This document shows, piece after piece, positions 31,214 to 42,813 of a stretch of DNA of 64,000 nt (within the stretch, counting starts at the first letter, position 1; each line of letters begins with the position of its first letter). This stretch comes from Corylus avellana (lineage: Eukaryota; Streptophyta; Magnoliopsida; Fagales; Betulaceae): NCBI RefSeq assembly GCF_901000735.1, contig NC_081549.1, forward strand, positions 2,862,942 through 2,926,941, given 5' to 3'. The translations under genes and the position numbers were made by a program. A model generated the notes under the pieces. That model was not told the origin of the DNA. It worked only from the letters and a program-made list of their open reading frames with translations, and searched no databases.

Positions 31214-34200
31214 ATCATGTTATATAAATTTTTTCTATTCTGAGAGCTTGTTTTAGATTGCGTTTGAGGGACCTAAAAGTGCTTTTAACACTCAAAAAAC
31301 CCGTTTTAAGAAAAAAATATTCGTTTGGTAAAAAAATTAAAAGCGCTTTTAAGGGTCCGAAAAGTCTAAAAATTGCCAAAACACAGTTCAAGCAAAAGGA
31401 AACTTTTGCCAAAAAACTCTTTTTGACTTAAAAGCTCTATTTCTCAAACAGACTATTAAAAAAAAAAAAACTCTCTCTCCATAGATCTCCAACATATTGT
31501 AAGTAGGTTAAAAAATTAAAAATCAAATTAAAAAAAGAAAAAAGAAAAAGGAGGAGTGAGGAGGGGACTTGAATCCAATTAATAGTTTCCGTCTCCAAGT
31601 ACATCCAAATTAGTTGCAATTTTGAAGCCAAAATTTAAGACCATAATTTGAATTGAATACACGTTATTTTTTCTCACCAGCCTCTGACCAAGAGGCCTCT
31701 TATTGTGTATATACGTGCACGTACGGCCTCCACCTTTCCTGCCTACCTTCAAATTCAATGTTCAAACATTGCGCCACAAGAAAACCTGCAATCTTTTATT
31801 AGCATTTTTTAGGATTTTAAAGTAATAGTAGATTCTTAAATTAAGTAATTTTGGTCGGTTTTAGACATTGAAATGTTTAAAAAATGCCACATATTTAAAA
31901 TATGGTATGTTTCAGTTGAAAGTTGAGTATATTTTCATTACATTCTTACTCTTTATGTTGTAAAAAAGCTTTCAACAAAAAATTGTCTTTTGATTTTATG
32001 AAGGAAAAAAAAGAAAAAAAACCGTCTCTACAAAAATGAAGAGGAAGCCTTTTGGTAGGAAAACTCTTTTTGGTTACCTTGATGACATGCCACTTTTTTT
32101 TTTTTTTTTCAAGCGTTTCGATGCTTGAAAACGGCTTAAATTACGTAATTTGAGAATCTACAATTTTAAAGAAATTGTAAGGAATCCTCATCCCTCATTT
32201 TTTATCCCTTTTTTTTTAATTATTGTATTGGTTTTTTTTTTTTTTTTTTTTTTAAGTTCAATAATCTCAATATATAATTTGAATGAAAGTCGTCACATAT
32301 TGTTATGGAATAGAGATGGGTGATATAAATACGTAGTTATCCAAGCCTGACTAAAATAAGAAGTAAAATAATGAAGGGGCTCTGCCTAATTTTCTCCTCT
32401 GGTGGCGCTCATAAAAGCCCCAAGTTTAATACCCATTAACTAAAAGCAGCTTACTATTTATTATAATAACCAAATGACCTGTTCTTCATTAATTCAAATC
32501 TATCTTTAAGTGGCACCAGACGTTTTGCTCATAATGCTTGTTTCAAAGTGATTTTACCAGACTAATTAACCTACAAATCTTTATATGATAATTAGAGGTT
32601 AATGCATGGTTGCATAAACAAGAAGAAAAGAAAAGAAAGAAAAAGAAATGCTGCATTTGACAAAATGGAAATGTTATGTGTTCTTCTAATGTTTTTCTGG
32701 TGTTCTCCCAATTATGATGTGGCTTTTAAAATTACTAATAGATAAAAAATCAATAATGATAATCTCAAATTCAACGATAATTTAAAAAGTCACATTACAG
32801 TTGAGAGAACACCAAGAGAACACTAGAAGAAGATCTAGTATTTATCTGGACAAAAATATTATTTCATTACCAAAGGGCTTCCAGATGAATCTACTAATTG
32901 AAATATTTTGATTAGGATATCCAAGGAGTGTTAGACTAGATTTGGTTTCCATAAATACCAAATTCCAAACCAATTATCCAAGCCAACGGCCAACGGGGAT
33001 GATCATAAAGTTAGAACAAAATTGAAAAGGACAGCCGAGCTTGCACTAGCTAGTTTTTTTTTTCCTTGACTTTCAAAAATAAAAAGAACGGGATAGAAGG
33101 GGGGAGGGACAATTTTTTACACGACTCGTAAACTTGAAACAAATTCAACATAAAATAATGGGTATTTGTAAAATAATTAACAGGTTAAAGTTGAATAGTT
33201 TGATTCGTTTAATTAAATGAGTTGAGTTGTTATCCTATATAATCTTATATCAATATCACGACACAACTTAAATAAGGTTAATAGTATTTTACATGACCGT
33301 AAACTTAAATACAAATCAAAGTTAGGTTTGACCTTTCACTCATACACACGTTCAAATAGTTCAAGTCAAGACCATTGAACAAGGTGAACTCAAATACTTG
33401 CAATATTTATGGCCTGTTGAGTTGTTTGATTTGTCTAAGAAAAATAGACCCACCGTTATGCTACAGGAATATTACATTTTTACTATAAGTTTTTATAAAT
33501 TGACATGGTAATTTATGTAATATCTAAAAAATTAAATTAATTTGTCAAATTTTGATGTTTAATTTTTTGAAAAATGTTTGATTTCGTCATCTTATATATA
33601 GGTCTCACAAATTTAACAATGAATTTTTTTAAAAAAAAAAACAAAACAAAAAATATATAAGAAAATAACACAAAACGCATATCTTTCAAATTTTTGTAAA
33701 GCATTTATGATTATTATTATTATTATTTGGATATGCTATTTGGAAAGAGAAATTTTACTAGGGTAAACTAAGTTGAGAAGAAAAAAAAAAAAAAACAAAC
33801 AAAAAGTTAATTAGCAATTTTATTCTCAACTTTAACGTACGTACTTGTTATCTGTTCTTGTAATATTCAGAAAACTCGTATGCCGTATCATGAACAGTCG
33901 CAGTTAGCACAGACGACACGTAGGAATTAATAAGTCAAGTGTTCAACAATGACTGAATTAATTTCATTTGCGTATAAAAGCATCATAACCAGAAAACGAC
34001 CCTGCAAATGGGATTATACCAAACTCGATCGTAGAATTCAAGGGTTGACCGCTTCTCCCCTCAACCCAACCCAATAAAATCATCTCAATTTTAAATAAAA
34101 TAATTAAATTTATAAAATTAGTTAGGATTTAAATTTAGTGTATTTAATGATATATATAAAATTAATATTAACTTTTTTTTAAAATTCAAATCATAAAATA

Positions 34201-35600
34201 CATATTATTAATTTCGATCATTTTTCAAAATAATGAACTGACTTTTTTTTTTTTTTTTCTAAGAACAAATGAGGTGTTAATCTTATTAAAAACTCTAAAC
34301 AAAAATCACATATTTTAATAGACTGAATTATTTTTTTATCTATTTATTGCCCAACTAGAACCAGTTTAGGTGGCTACCATTATATATATATATGGTTAAT
34401 TTTACATGCAAATAAATAGGATTTAAATATAATGTGGAGAAGTTTTGATTGGACGCAACCTATTTTACTTTTGCTTTTATCATAAATTAATGCGTCCATT
34501 ACTTGGCTCTCTGTTCACAATTCAAAAGCCAGATGGGGAGGTCAGGTGACTTGATTTATAGTCTCTCATTTCAACCTAACAAAGCTTTAATTAATTCAAA
34601 TGGGGGTAGAAATAAATTCTTTTAATTTAATATATTAAATTAATATTTGTTCTTTAAAAAAAAAAAAACGATATTATTAAATTTTAATCCAATAATAAAT
34701 TAAAAGCCATCTAAAAAAAGTATGAAATTAAATGTGGGAAGGGAGGTTAATTGTTAGAAGTACCTAAAAGGCTAAAATAATAAAACCATTTTGGTTGCAA
34801 GGTACAAGAAGCCATTCATTCTCATATAATATGAAAGAAACCCAAAGCCTACAGGTCCTAATCCGACCAGAAACGAAGAGGTTCGAGTTTTAAGTTTTAA
34901 CGGTTGAGTTGTTTGAAGTACAAGGGGGTGAATAAATTTGATATATCCTAACACATATTGTACGATGGATATCACCATTAAAGTAAACCAATAAATCAGT
35001 AAATGGCTCAGAAAAATAAATAAATAAATAAATGGAATATATATATATACAATATGTGTTAGGTCAAAAATTTGAAAGCAAATTAATAAATATATAGGAA
35101 TGATTTATTATTCACAATGAAAATAATAAATTCTGACAACAGTGGGGGAGGTGAATAATATATAAAGAACAACCCGGATCCGAAAATAATATTAGTTTAA
35201 AGACAGAGGCTCTTTCCCTCCAAAGAATCATTAAGCCATATATGTTGTTTTAAGGATAATATTCCCTCGGCCAGAAAAACAAAAAGAAAGAAACTCGATC
35301 TATCTGGCAATTCTATTTCTCCCTCTGGAAATTAAAATATTTAATTTGTTTTGTTGGGTTTTTCTATGTAATTTCAGGGTATTCACTAAATAAATTAAAT
35401 AAAACCTAGAAAAATTGGATTAATTAGAAGTAGCTGATGGACTTCATTTTCCATTGAATTTTGGTGGATATAGAATTTTGTTGATGAGGTGGGATATATT
35501 TATTTAGCAGATAGAATTCAATTTCCATGGCGTTTTGGTATTTTGTAATCGTCCATTGAATTTGTAGGTGGGGTTGGGATTTTAAATAAGGGTTTAGCTT
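31214..35600. other. Gene-free interval with small repeats
   Basis: No gene is supported. At about 31,250-31,450 there is an AT-rich MITE-like stretch. Poly(T) runs lie near 32,095 and 32,231, and an ATT run near 33,712. The foldback MITE at 32,681-32,831 is listed separately. Confidence 0.55.
32681..32831. mobile_element. Foldback MITE, 151 bp
   Basis: TTCTTCTAATGTTTTTCTGG, followed by TGTTCTCCCAATTATGATGT, pairs with the mirrored right arm ACATTACAGTTGAGAGAACA then CCAAGAGAACACTAGAAGAA. Only a short loop separates the arms. Confidence 0.6.
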
Positions 35601-35945
35601 TAAAAGCCATTGGTTATTACCTGTGCGCCATAACCATTGCTCTCTCTCTCTCTCTCACACAAGTCTTAAAACACCGACTACCCTAAGCAATGAATGAAGG
35701 AAAGCTTTGCTGCATTTTGTAATTGCAATATTTACTGCAATTTCCCTCTTCCTGCATGCTTCTTGGGATTTTTTCCAGCCATTAATACATTTCCTGGCCT
35801 AAATTTACACTCTTCTTCTACCCAACACTTCAATTCAATTCCATCACTCTCATTCTCTCTCCTCTCTCTCTACCTATACCCTCCACCTCTCTCCCACAAT
35901 TAAATTAAGCTTTAAAGATAACCCATCGCTCTCCCCCTTCATTTC

Positions 35946-35959
35946 CCTTATATATAAGG
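35946..35959 (+). promoter_or_regulatory. TATA box of the GIR-like gene, in a perfect palindrome
   Basis: CCTTATATATAAGG is a perfect 14-bp palindrome containing a strong TATA element. The RNA start is expected near 35,985. CT-rich stretches (35,640-35,657, 35,850-35,895, 36,050-36,075) surround it, as is common in plant core promoters and leaders. Confidence 0.7.
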
Positions 35960-35991
35960 ACCCCTGGAGCTCCATACCACCTACACAGACC

Positions 35992-36030
35992 ATGTTCATG
36001 GTGCCGGAGCTAGCTCTGTTTCATATCTAG
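35992..36030 (+). promoter_or_regulatory. Upstream ORF (12 codons) in the GIR-like leader
   Basis: Downstream of the predicted RNA start, ATG at 35,992 opens MFMVPELALFHI and stops at 36,030, before the leader intron. If transcription begins as predicted, ribosomes meet this uORF before the main start at 36,260 and it may dampen translation. Confidence 0.5.
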
Positions 36031-36136
36031 CCGCTCTCCGGTCACTCTTATTCCTCTCTCTCTCTTTCTCTATATATCAATCTATCCTCTGACTCCCTTC
36101 ACTGAAATTGGCAGAGCCCTTAGTTTGTTTCTTAAG

Positions 36137-36236
36137 GTATGCTATGTGGCCTCCTTTTGTAACATCAACACCTTGTAGAATTCAATTACATAGAATTCAG
36201 TTTTTTGTTTTTTTCTCATGATGTTTCTTTTGGCAG
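36137..36236 (+). other. Leader (5' UTR) intron of the GIR-like gene
   Basis: CTTAAG is followed by GTATGC (donor), and TTTTGGCAG (acceptor) ends at 36,236, leaving 23 leader bases before the ATG. Length 100 nt, AT-rich. Confidence 0.65.
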
Positions 36237-36259
36237 GGTGCAAAAAGTAAACGGCAAAG

Positions 36260-36598
36260 ATGAGTCGCCGGAGTGGAAGCGGCCCAAAGCTGGAATTGAA
36301 GTTGAACCTTTCGCCGCCGAGGGCAAACCCGCGAGTGGAGTCGCCAAGCCGCTCGGCCACGGTGTCGCCAACATCCCCACAAAGCTCGTGCGTGTCATCG
36401 GAGATCAACCAGGACGATCCTCTCCGATACCCCAACAGCCCTGAGGCGACGTCCATGGTGCTTGTGGGGTGTCCGCGCTGCCTCATGTACGTCATGCTCT
36501 CAGAGGACGACCCCAAATGCCCCAAATGCAAGAGCACTGTTTTGCTTGACTTTCTTCATGACACCGCTACTCCCGCCACCAAGACAAGGAAGAGTTAG
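36260..36598 (+). CDS. GIR1: GIR1/GIR2-like EAR-motif repressor
   Basis: A small 112-residue plant protein. Near the N-terminus LELKLNLSPP (residues 11-20) holds an LxLxLxL EAR repression motif of the kind that recruits TOPLESS co-repressors. Residues 24-62 are serine/proline-rich and poorly ordered. The C-terminal half, SMVLVGCPRCLMYVMLSEDD followed by CPKCKSTVLLDF, carries two CxxC pairs (C71/C74 and C87/C90) that look metal-binding. This matches the Arabidopsis GLABRA2-interacting repressors GIR1/GIR2, which act in the nucleus with GL2 and co-repressors in root-hair control. Function here is by homology, and which of the two it corresponds to is not resolved. The coding region is a single exon, with the leader intron just upstream. 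The start is supported by MSRR, typical of the family. Frames on the other strand are shadows. Confidence 0.85.
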   Translation: MSRRSGSGPKLELKLNLSPPRANPRVESPSRSATVSPTSPQSSCVSSEINQDDPLRYPNSPEATSMVLVGCPRCLMYVMLSEDDPKCPKCKSTVLLDFLHDTATPATKTRKS

Positions 36599-39500
36599 AG
36601 TATGCCCTTTTTATAAACTTCTGCTGCTGTGCTGGTGACTAGGACTTTTAGCCTTTCTATTTTTATCCTTCTTGTTTCTCTTTTTTCTTTCGGGGCAGGG
36701 CAGGCAGCGTTATTTTCGGTCCATTTTTAGCACCCAAAAAATAAAAAAAATAAAAAAATAGGGTGGGGAGATGGACATGGACATGGACATGGACATGGAG
36801 AGCTCTGGCTCAAAAGTGGAGCGCCAATAGCACTACCTTTTTTTGCTAGTCATAGATAAATAGGATAATGGGCAATCTGGGCATAGTAGTAGGGGCATGA
36901 ATCATGATAGGGTTGTGTCTTTTTCTCTCTGGGTTTAACTGTAACTGCCCAAATTTTTCTTTATCAAAATAGTAGGTAATATTTTCTTTTGCCTTTTTCA
37001 TTTCCCCATTTCTCCCCCACCCTATATTATATACCTTTGTGCTATGTTTTTTTGTCACACAATCGACAAAATGCTACATAAAAACTTGCTGGCCAGTTAA
37101 AGTTAAAGTGAAAGTGAAAGTGAAAGTGAAAGATCTTCAAGTCTGCCTGAGAAACAGACGGGTAATTAAACTCTGTGCCACGCAGTAGATTTCCTGGCAC
37201 CTCAAAGGTTCAAAGTAGTTACAACCATGACTTTGGGGCCCACCGAGTCGTGATTGGCTCCAACCCAGATACTTAGGGCAGTTGCCCCCTGGGGTCATCT
37301 GTTGGCCCAATCAAATTACCCAATTATCGGCCCAAGCGAAGATCCAACGGCACATATCAACAGCGATTTGATATAAAGAGGATTTTGTTAGATTGTTATT
37401 GACATGATTTGGTCTTCCTCAGAAAGACAAAGTCTTGCTTAAAACTGCTTTCTTATTTTGTTTTTTGTTTTTGACATGTCTACACAAGGAAAGGGGGAAA
37501 GGGAAAGAGAATTCAAACTAGTGACGTCCGTTTCGTAAGTCGTAGTTCTTATTTTGTTGGTTGGTCAAATCAAAGATGCAGGCAAAATTTTGCCCAAACT
37601 CAACGGTCTCGGCAGCTAATAAACTTCTACATATAAACATGAAAACATTAAAAACATAAATATGTGGGTCAAAAAAGTGAATGTTGTAGATTGGTGAAAG
37701 CAACTTATGAAGGAAGAAGAGAAGGGCAAGTAGGTAAATTAAGTTAAAAGGGGAGAGAGAGTTGGGTTGGGGTAGTTCGAGCATTGAAAAAAAAGGGAGA
37801 GGGGGGGAGGGAGGGTTCTATATTAGATTGAAAGACCATTAAAAACACATAAATGCATGAGTAATTGAGTCGGTTGAGAATAATGAGGATACAACGTCAG
37901 ATGATAAATACAAATTTAATTCCACCTTCCTCCCCTCTTTTTGATCATCTCTTCCTTCATTCCTTGGCTGCCTTCCTTTACACTAAATGCTATATTTTCT
38001 GTTGAGCATCCTCTTACTCTCTTCCATGTTCTCCCCATTCAATACAGCTTCACTCTTTAGTACTTTCTGTTTTTCCAACGCCCCTTCCCTTAACCCAAAC
38101 ACATGCACCTCTCTCTCTCTCTCAGCTGTATGCAATTAATATATTTGTTCACATTAAAAAGCCTAGGAAATCTAAACGGTGGCCTTAGCCAACTCTATAT
38201 GTTTTTTTTTTTTTTTTTTTGGTATAGCTTATTAGACTGTTCTATAAATGCTTTCGTCTATCACTGAAACATGCTTAACAAATATCAAGGAAAATAATAG
38301 TGAGAGACAGATGTTTCGGGCTTTGAGTTAAGCAGAGTGATCAAACAATAGAACGAGCTAACTAATAGAGATCCCTAATAATTTTGTTGTTTAAATTACT
38401 AGCAATTTGGACAATAAATGTGAGAGAGCTCTTATAAGGCCACTTACCTAAACAAGTCTTTGGCAACAAACCAAACTGGTTAGATAAGTAAGCCTCATAT
38501 GAACTTTCTCACATTTACTGAGAACCACCATTGGCCACTTCTCGTATAATTAATGATAGTCCTCATCTGCAGTAAAAAACTTGGGGAGCAACTTTCAGTT
38601 TTTGAGGCTAAAAGTCAGGTGGCCAATGAACTTTTCATTATAGGTTCTTACATACAGTCCATGATGTTAGGATATAAGTGCTGAAGGATAAGGTATTGGA
38701 AACTAATATTACGTTCTTCTAAAGCAATGAGCAGAAGGCATACCTTATATGAAACCTTGAACTGACCTTTAAGTTGAATGCTTAACTGACCAACAGAAGC
38801 ATGGAAACTTAAACAACTACGGTGCAACAGCAACACCAACAAGAAAATGACCTGTAACTATAGATCAATGGAAGTTTTGAGGGTTGAGAATAAAAATCTT
38901 ATCAGGTGGTTGTTAGCATTCTCATTACATAAAAATAAAATTAATAAATAATGAGAAATCATCCTTCAGCATACCTGCAAGGGTGCAACTGGAAACAAGT
39001 CTCACCTTATTCTCATTAATTTGAGTAAATGAACAGATAGCAAGAAGACAAAAACAAACATCATTTGCTGCTTGAGGATATCACAACAAAAGACATATCA
39101 ACAAATGAACAGCCGAAATTTCAAAGACTTGCATTATAAGGGAGCTTCTCCATTAATTGCATAGGGTTAAATGACATAAATCCTGCATGTGATGACATGA
39201 ACAGTACATGACAACTCCCGTTTTGACTCCAAGCACCTACTCTAGGGATCAATATTTCACTCAGGTTGATTTATACCAAAAAAAAAAAAAAACCATGGGG
39301 GAAGGGAGAAAAAAGAGGAAGATTTTGTAAGCAAATTTACTGTCAGTGATTTTGCACCCCAATTTTCGGCATCCATGTTATGCTAAATACTAAACTATCG
39401 AACAATGATAGAACTTCTAAACCTTCATTATTGTGAAAGAATCCGACACAAACAGCCAAACAAAAGAAACCCTTTTGATCATTTTTCCAATCTTAAGGCT

Positions 39501-40974
39501 GCAAATATTCAAACAAAAAATGTTTCTCAACTTTCTCACAAAACTTGCTTGCTGCGGATGCAACAGTCCTAATTGGAAAGCTCTAAGAAGAGATTAAGAA
39601 TTCATTCTTCAAAATAAAGGAGACCTAAAGATTAATATAGAATAATAACACTCAAGTTTTTTTTTTTTTTTTTTTTTTTTTCTTCCTTCCTTGTTTTGGG
39701 GATTCAGGAAGGAAGTGGTTTACAAATACTACCTGTTATTACTAAAAGGGTTTTACAAAATTCCATCCCTTCAGTCACAGAACAGTTCACATACTTCAAC
39801 CAATATACTATAACAAAACAAGTACAATTGAAATTGATCCATGCTCATCTTAAGATTATACAAAACCAAGGCACACAGACCATGTGAAGCTGGCAAAACT
39901 ATAGGTAGTGGGTCAACATTTGAGAAAAATGTTTATTTTGAAAAACCGAAACAGATGTAGTGCCCTACTTGGAAAAAAAAAATGTCAGCCGAGTGGCCAC
40001 ACAGTCACCCCTCCTCTATTTTTTTAAATATTTAAAAAATATTTTATATAATAAGTTAACTCTTAACTCTACAAAAGTTATGCACTTGTTTTGCCAAAAT
40101 ATTCCAACAAGAAGAGAAGATGACATATTATAAAAGTGTTTTGTGTTTTGAGTTGTTTGTTAATGTATTTGTTTTGAGAACAAAAAATAAAAGACATAAT
40201 ACAAAAATGCAAAACAAACATGGCCTATGTCTGTGTGTGCATGTGTCAGTTGATTGACTATTCAATCCACTGGACCAGGGTTCTTATTGCCCTTTATTTG
40301 TGCTTAGTTATCTTTTTTTCAGATTTGAAGATGTAGATTGAGACTGAAAGTAATAAACCAATCTCATTGAAAGTGTAAAGCGCCCCTAAATTGAGGCTGA
40401 AAGGTTGAGTTGAAGTAATCCAAGTGCAGCTCATAATTTTGCTTCCAAGTATAAAACTACTTATTTGACCAGACTACAACTGTTTCTGCTCAAGATTCTG
40501 TCTCTGGGTTCCAACCAGAATTATCAGATATGAGAGGCCACTGACCACATGATCAACTCTCTTCTTTCGAAGATGATGAGCACAGATCCTAAGAACAGCC
40601 CAAGTGGAAAGTTAGAGACTCAAGTCCAATGTGCATCTAGTTGCATAGCAGATGCCCATGTTTACCATGCATATTTGGATTCAAATAGCAAAAGATGCAA
40701 CGCAGGAAAAATTAAATCTAAAAGTAAAAGTACTAGTTGCGTAGCATTTGCATCCAATGAAAATTATCCAACTCACAGAATAACGAGAATCACAGCATCT
40801 CTTCCACAAATTTAATAAACAATATTTAAGGGCATCATTTGCGCACGACACGCTTACTAGGAAATGTAAAAACTCAATAGAATATATCCTAAGGGATGCT
40901 AAAGTAATGCCAACTGTCACCGTTGATGCAAATATAAACAACATAAATGTTACATACGATGACTTTGGGATGTG

Positions 40975-41165
40975 ACAAATCCCTTTCGAGCCACAGCATC
41001 TGGCACCACATGTCCATGTTGAAAGACAACAGTCTTGTCAATCACGTCACCCAAATCTAATAGATTTCCAAGACACATACAATCACGTCACCCAAATCTA
41101 GATTTTGGGAGTTGCAGTGTCTGACACCATATGTCCGTGTTGAAGACAACAATCAGGTTAATCAC
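40975..41165. repeat. Imperfect tandem duplication of about 110 bp
   Basis: Two units each contain ACACCATATGTCCGTGTTGA or its close variant, and AATCACGTCACCCAAATCTA occurs twice. On the minus strand one unit reads FQHGHVVPDAVARKGF, which looks protein-like but has no extended frame. It may be a remnant of a transposon or processed gene. I do not recognise it. Confidence 0.4.
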
Positions 41166-42268
41166 TACCAAAAGAGAGAAAGTATAAGGCAAGCATATGC
41201 AAGCCTTTAATCTATGTTCCAGAACTAGACCCTACTATCTAGATGAAAATAAATATAATAATAAAGAAAAAATAGACATCTATGATGGATTAGCTTCATC
41301 ATTGACGAAAAAATTGAGGTCTCCAAACCCAATCCCCACTGCGTGTCATGCACCGATTAATTGTGATGTAATTGCTATTCTATTACATGCTATACTTGAA
41401 ATAGCTTATGCCAAATATTGAGTTGTCATGTACGATCAATCTCCAAACCAAAGTACATGATAACTCCAAGTTGTCTTTGGATACATAATTAGTGCATTCA
41501 CCAATCAATTGTGACAAAGGTCCCTCTTTGTCCCTCTCTTTCTCCTCTCTCTCTTTCTCACAATAGAAAGATATTGACTTCAAGCCCACAATAAATTACT
41601 AGAATTACGTTTTTGGATGTATATACCCCTAATGAGTTTCATGCTTCAGTAAACAAAAATTCCACACCAGAGCATTCTTGTACACACACATACATCGAAT
41701 GAGATAATAGATGTTATAACATGCTGATTGGCACAAATACATTTGTATGACAGGAGTGTCACTCCTAAGGATCTCATGCCATTCTTGCATTAGAGTAGGC
41801 AAGATTTTTAATTCTATACAAAGAGCAACGGGGAAAGCTAAAGGGTAATGCCAATCACTCATAATTTCTAACAGTCATAGAAACAGAAAATCAAGTCTTG
41901 CTTACTATAAACGGAGGAAAACCAGCATTTCCTACAAATTTGTAAATGTTGAGACAAATTCATCAATCACAATAGCAGAGAAACATGCAAATATTGTTAA
42001 ATGTATGACACACAAATGCAGCATGACACCTCAGAAGCACATCATGACATACTATATCAGAAATGGATGCAACTGCAAGACCTTTATCCATAAATATATT
42101 GTTTCACCAAGAAGTTCCACAAAGCATAAATAGGTTCAAAGTCAACAGTTTTAATCTATGAAAAATGCTATCAACCACTAAGGTACATGTTCTTGCAGCC
42201 AAATTACTCACAGCAAACAAATAATATGCAATGAGATCCAACCACCAAACACGTCTTTCTTTTTATTT

Positions 42269-42301
42269 GGGGGGGGGGGGGTGGGGGGGTGGGGTTTGGG
42301 G
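42269..42301 (+). repeat. G-rich run, potential G-quadruplex
   Basis: G runs of 13, 7, 4 and 4 separated by T, T and TTT. It lies about 500 bp beyond the stop codon of the minus-strand RRM gene, so it may be C-rich in that transcript or lie past its end. Confidence 0.6.
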
Positions 42302-42813
42302 TTGTTTACACCAAAATGCAGGCATATCTTGGAACTTTTTTATTTTTGGAAAAAATATCAAATGCATAAACGACATTAACAAGACTGAAAGTACTGCTAA
42401 TACATGCATATTGTATGTATGCGGTAAAAGAACAAGAGTGCATAATAACATTTACATGAACTGCTATGAAGCTTTGCTCAAAGCCTCAAAAAATCAGGAC
42501 TAAAAAATTTCCCAATTTTTTGTCACTCCACAATTTTGTACAACTACTCAAAATCCAACATACAACCAGCATGATACACATCATTTGAAGAAGAAAACTA
42601 CATCAAATTAATATGATTTCGAACATCAATATAGGACGCTACAACTATAATCATATGGAACATGTTCTGCAAATTTACCTCTTTAAAACTTCTACTTGAG
42701 ATATCTGCTAGAAATATTGCATGTGAAACCGAAAATACTAGTATTAAAATGAAGATAGATCTCGGGGTCTATGAGGACAAAAAATATGTCAGCACATCTA
42801 CAGACAAAACCTT

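Larger units (their letters stand above)
36599..42813. other. Intergenic interval between the GIR-like and RRM genes
   Basis: No further gene is supported. It includes an ATGGAC hexanucleotide run (about 36,770-36,800), an AAAGTG run (about 37,103-37,133), poly(T) runs near 38,202 and 39,658, a short dispersed AT-rich repeat (40,137-40,226), an imperfect duplication at about 40,975-41,165, and a G-rich run (42,269-42,301). ORFs in this interval lack domains, and their coding look is weak. Confidence 0.55.

Noticed and set aside
36142..36537. Minus-strand and alternative-frame ORFs over the GIR-like gene
   Set aside because: Shadows of a GC-rich coding exon; the + frame has the family signature.
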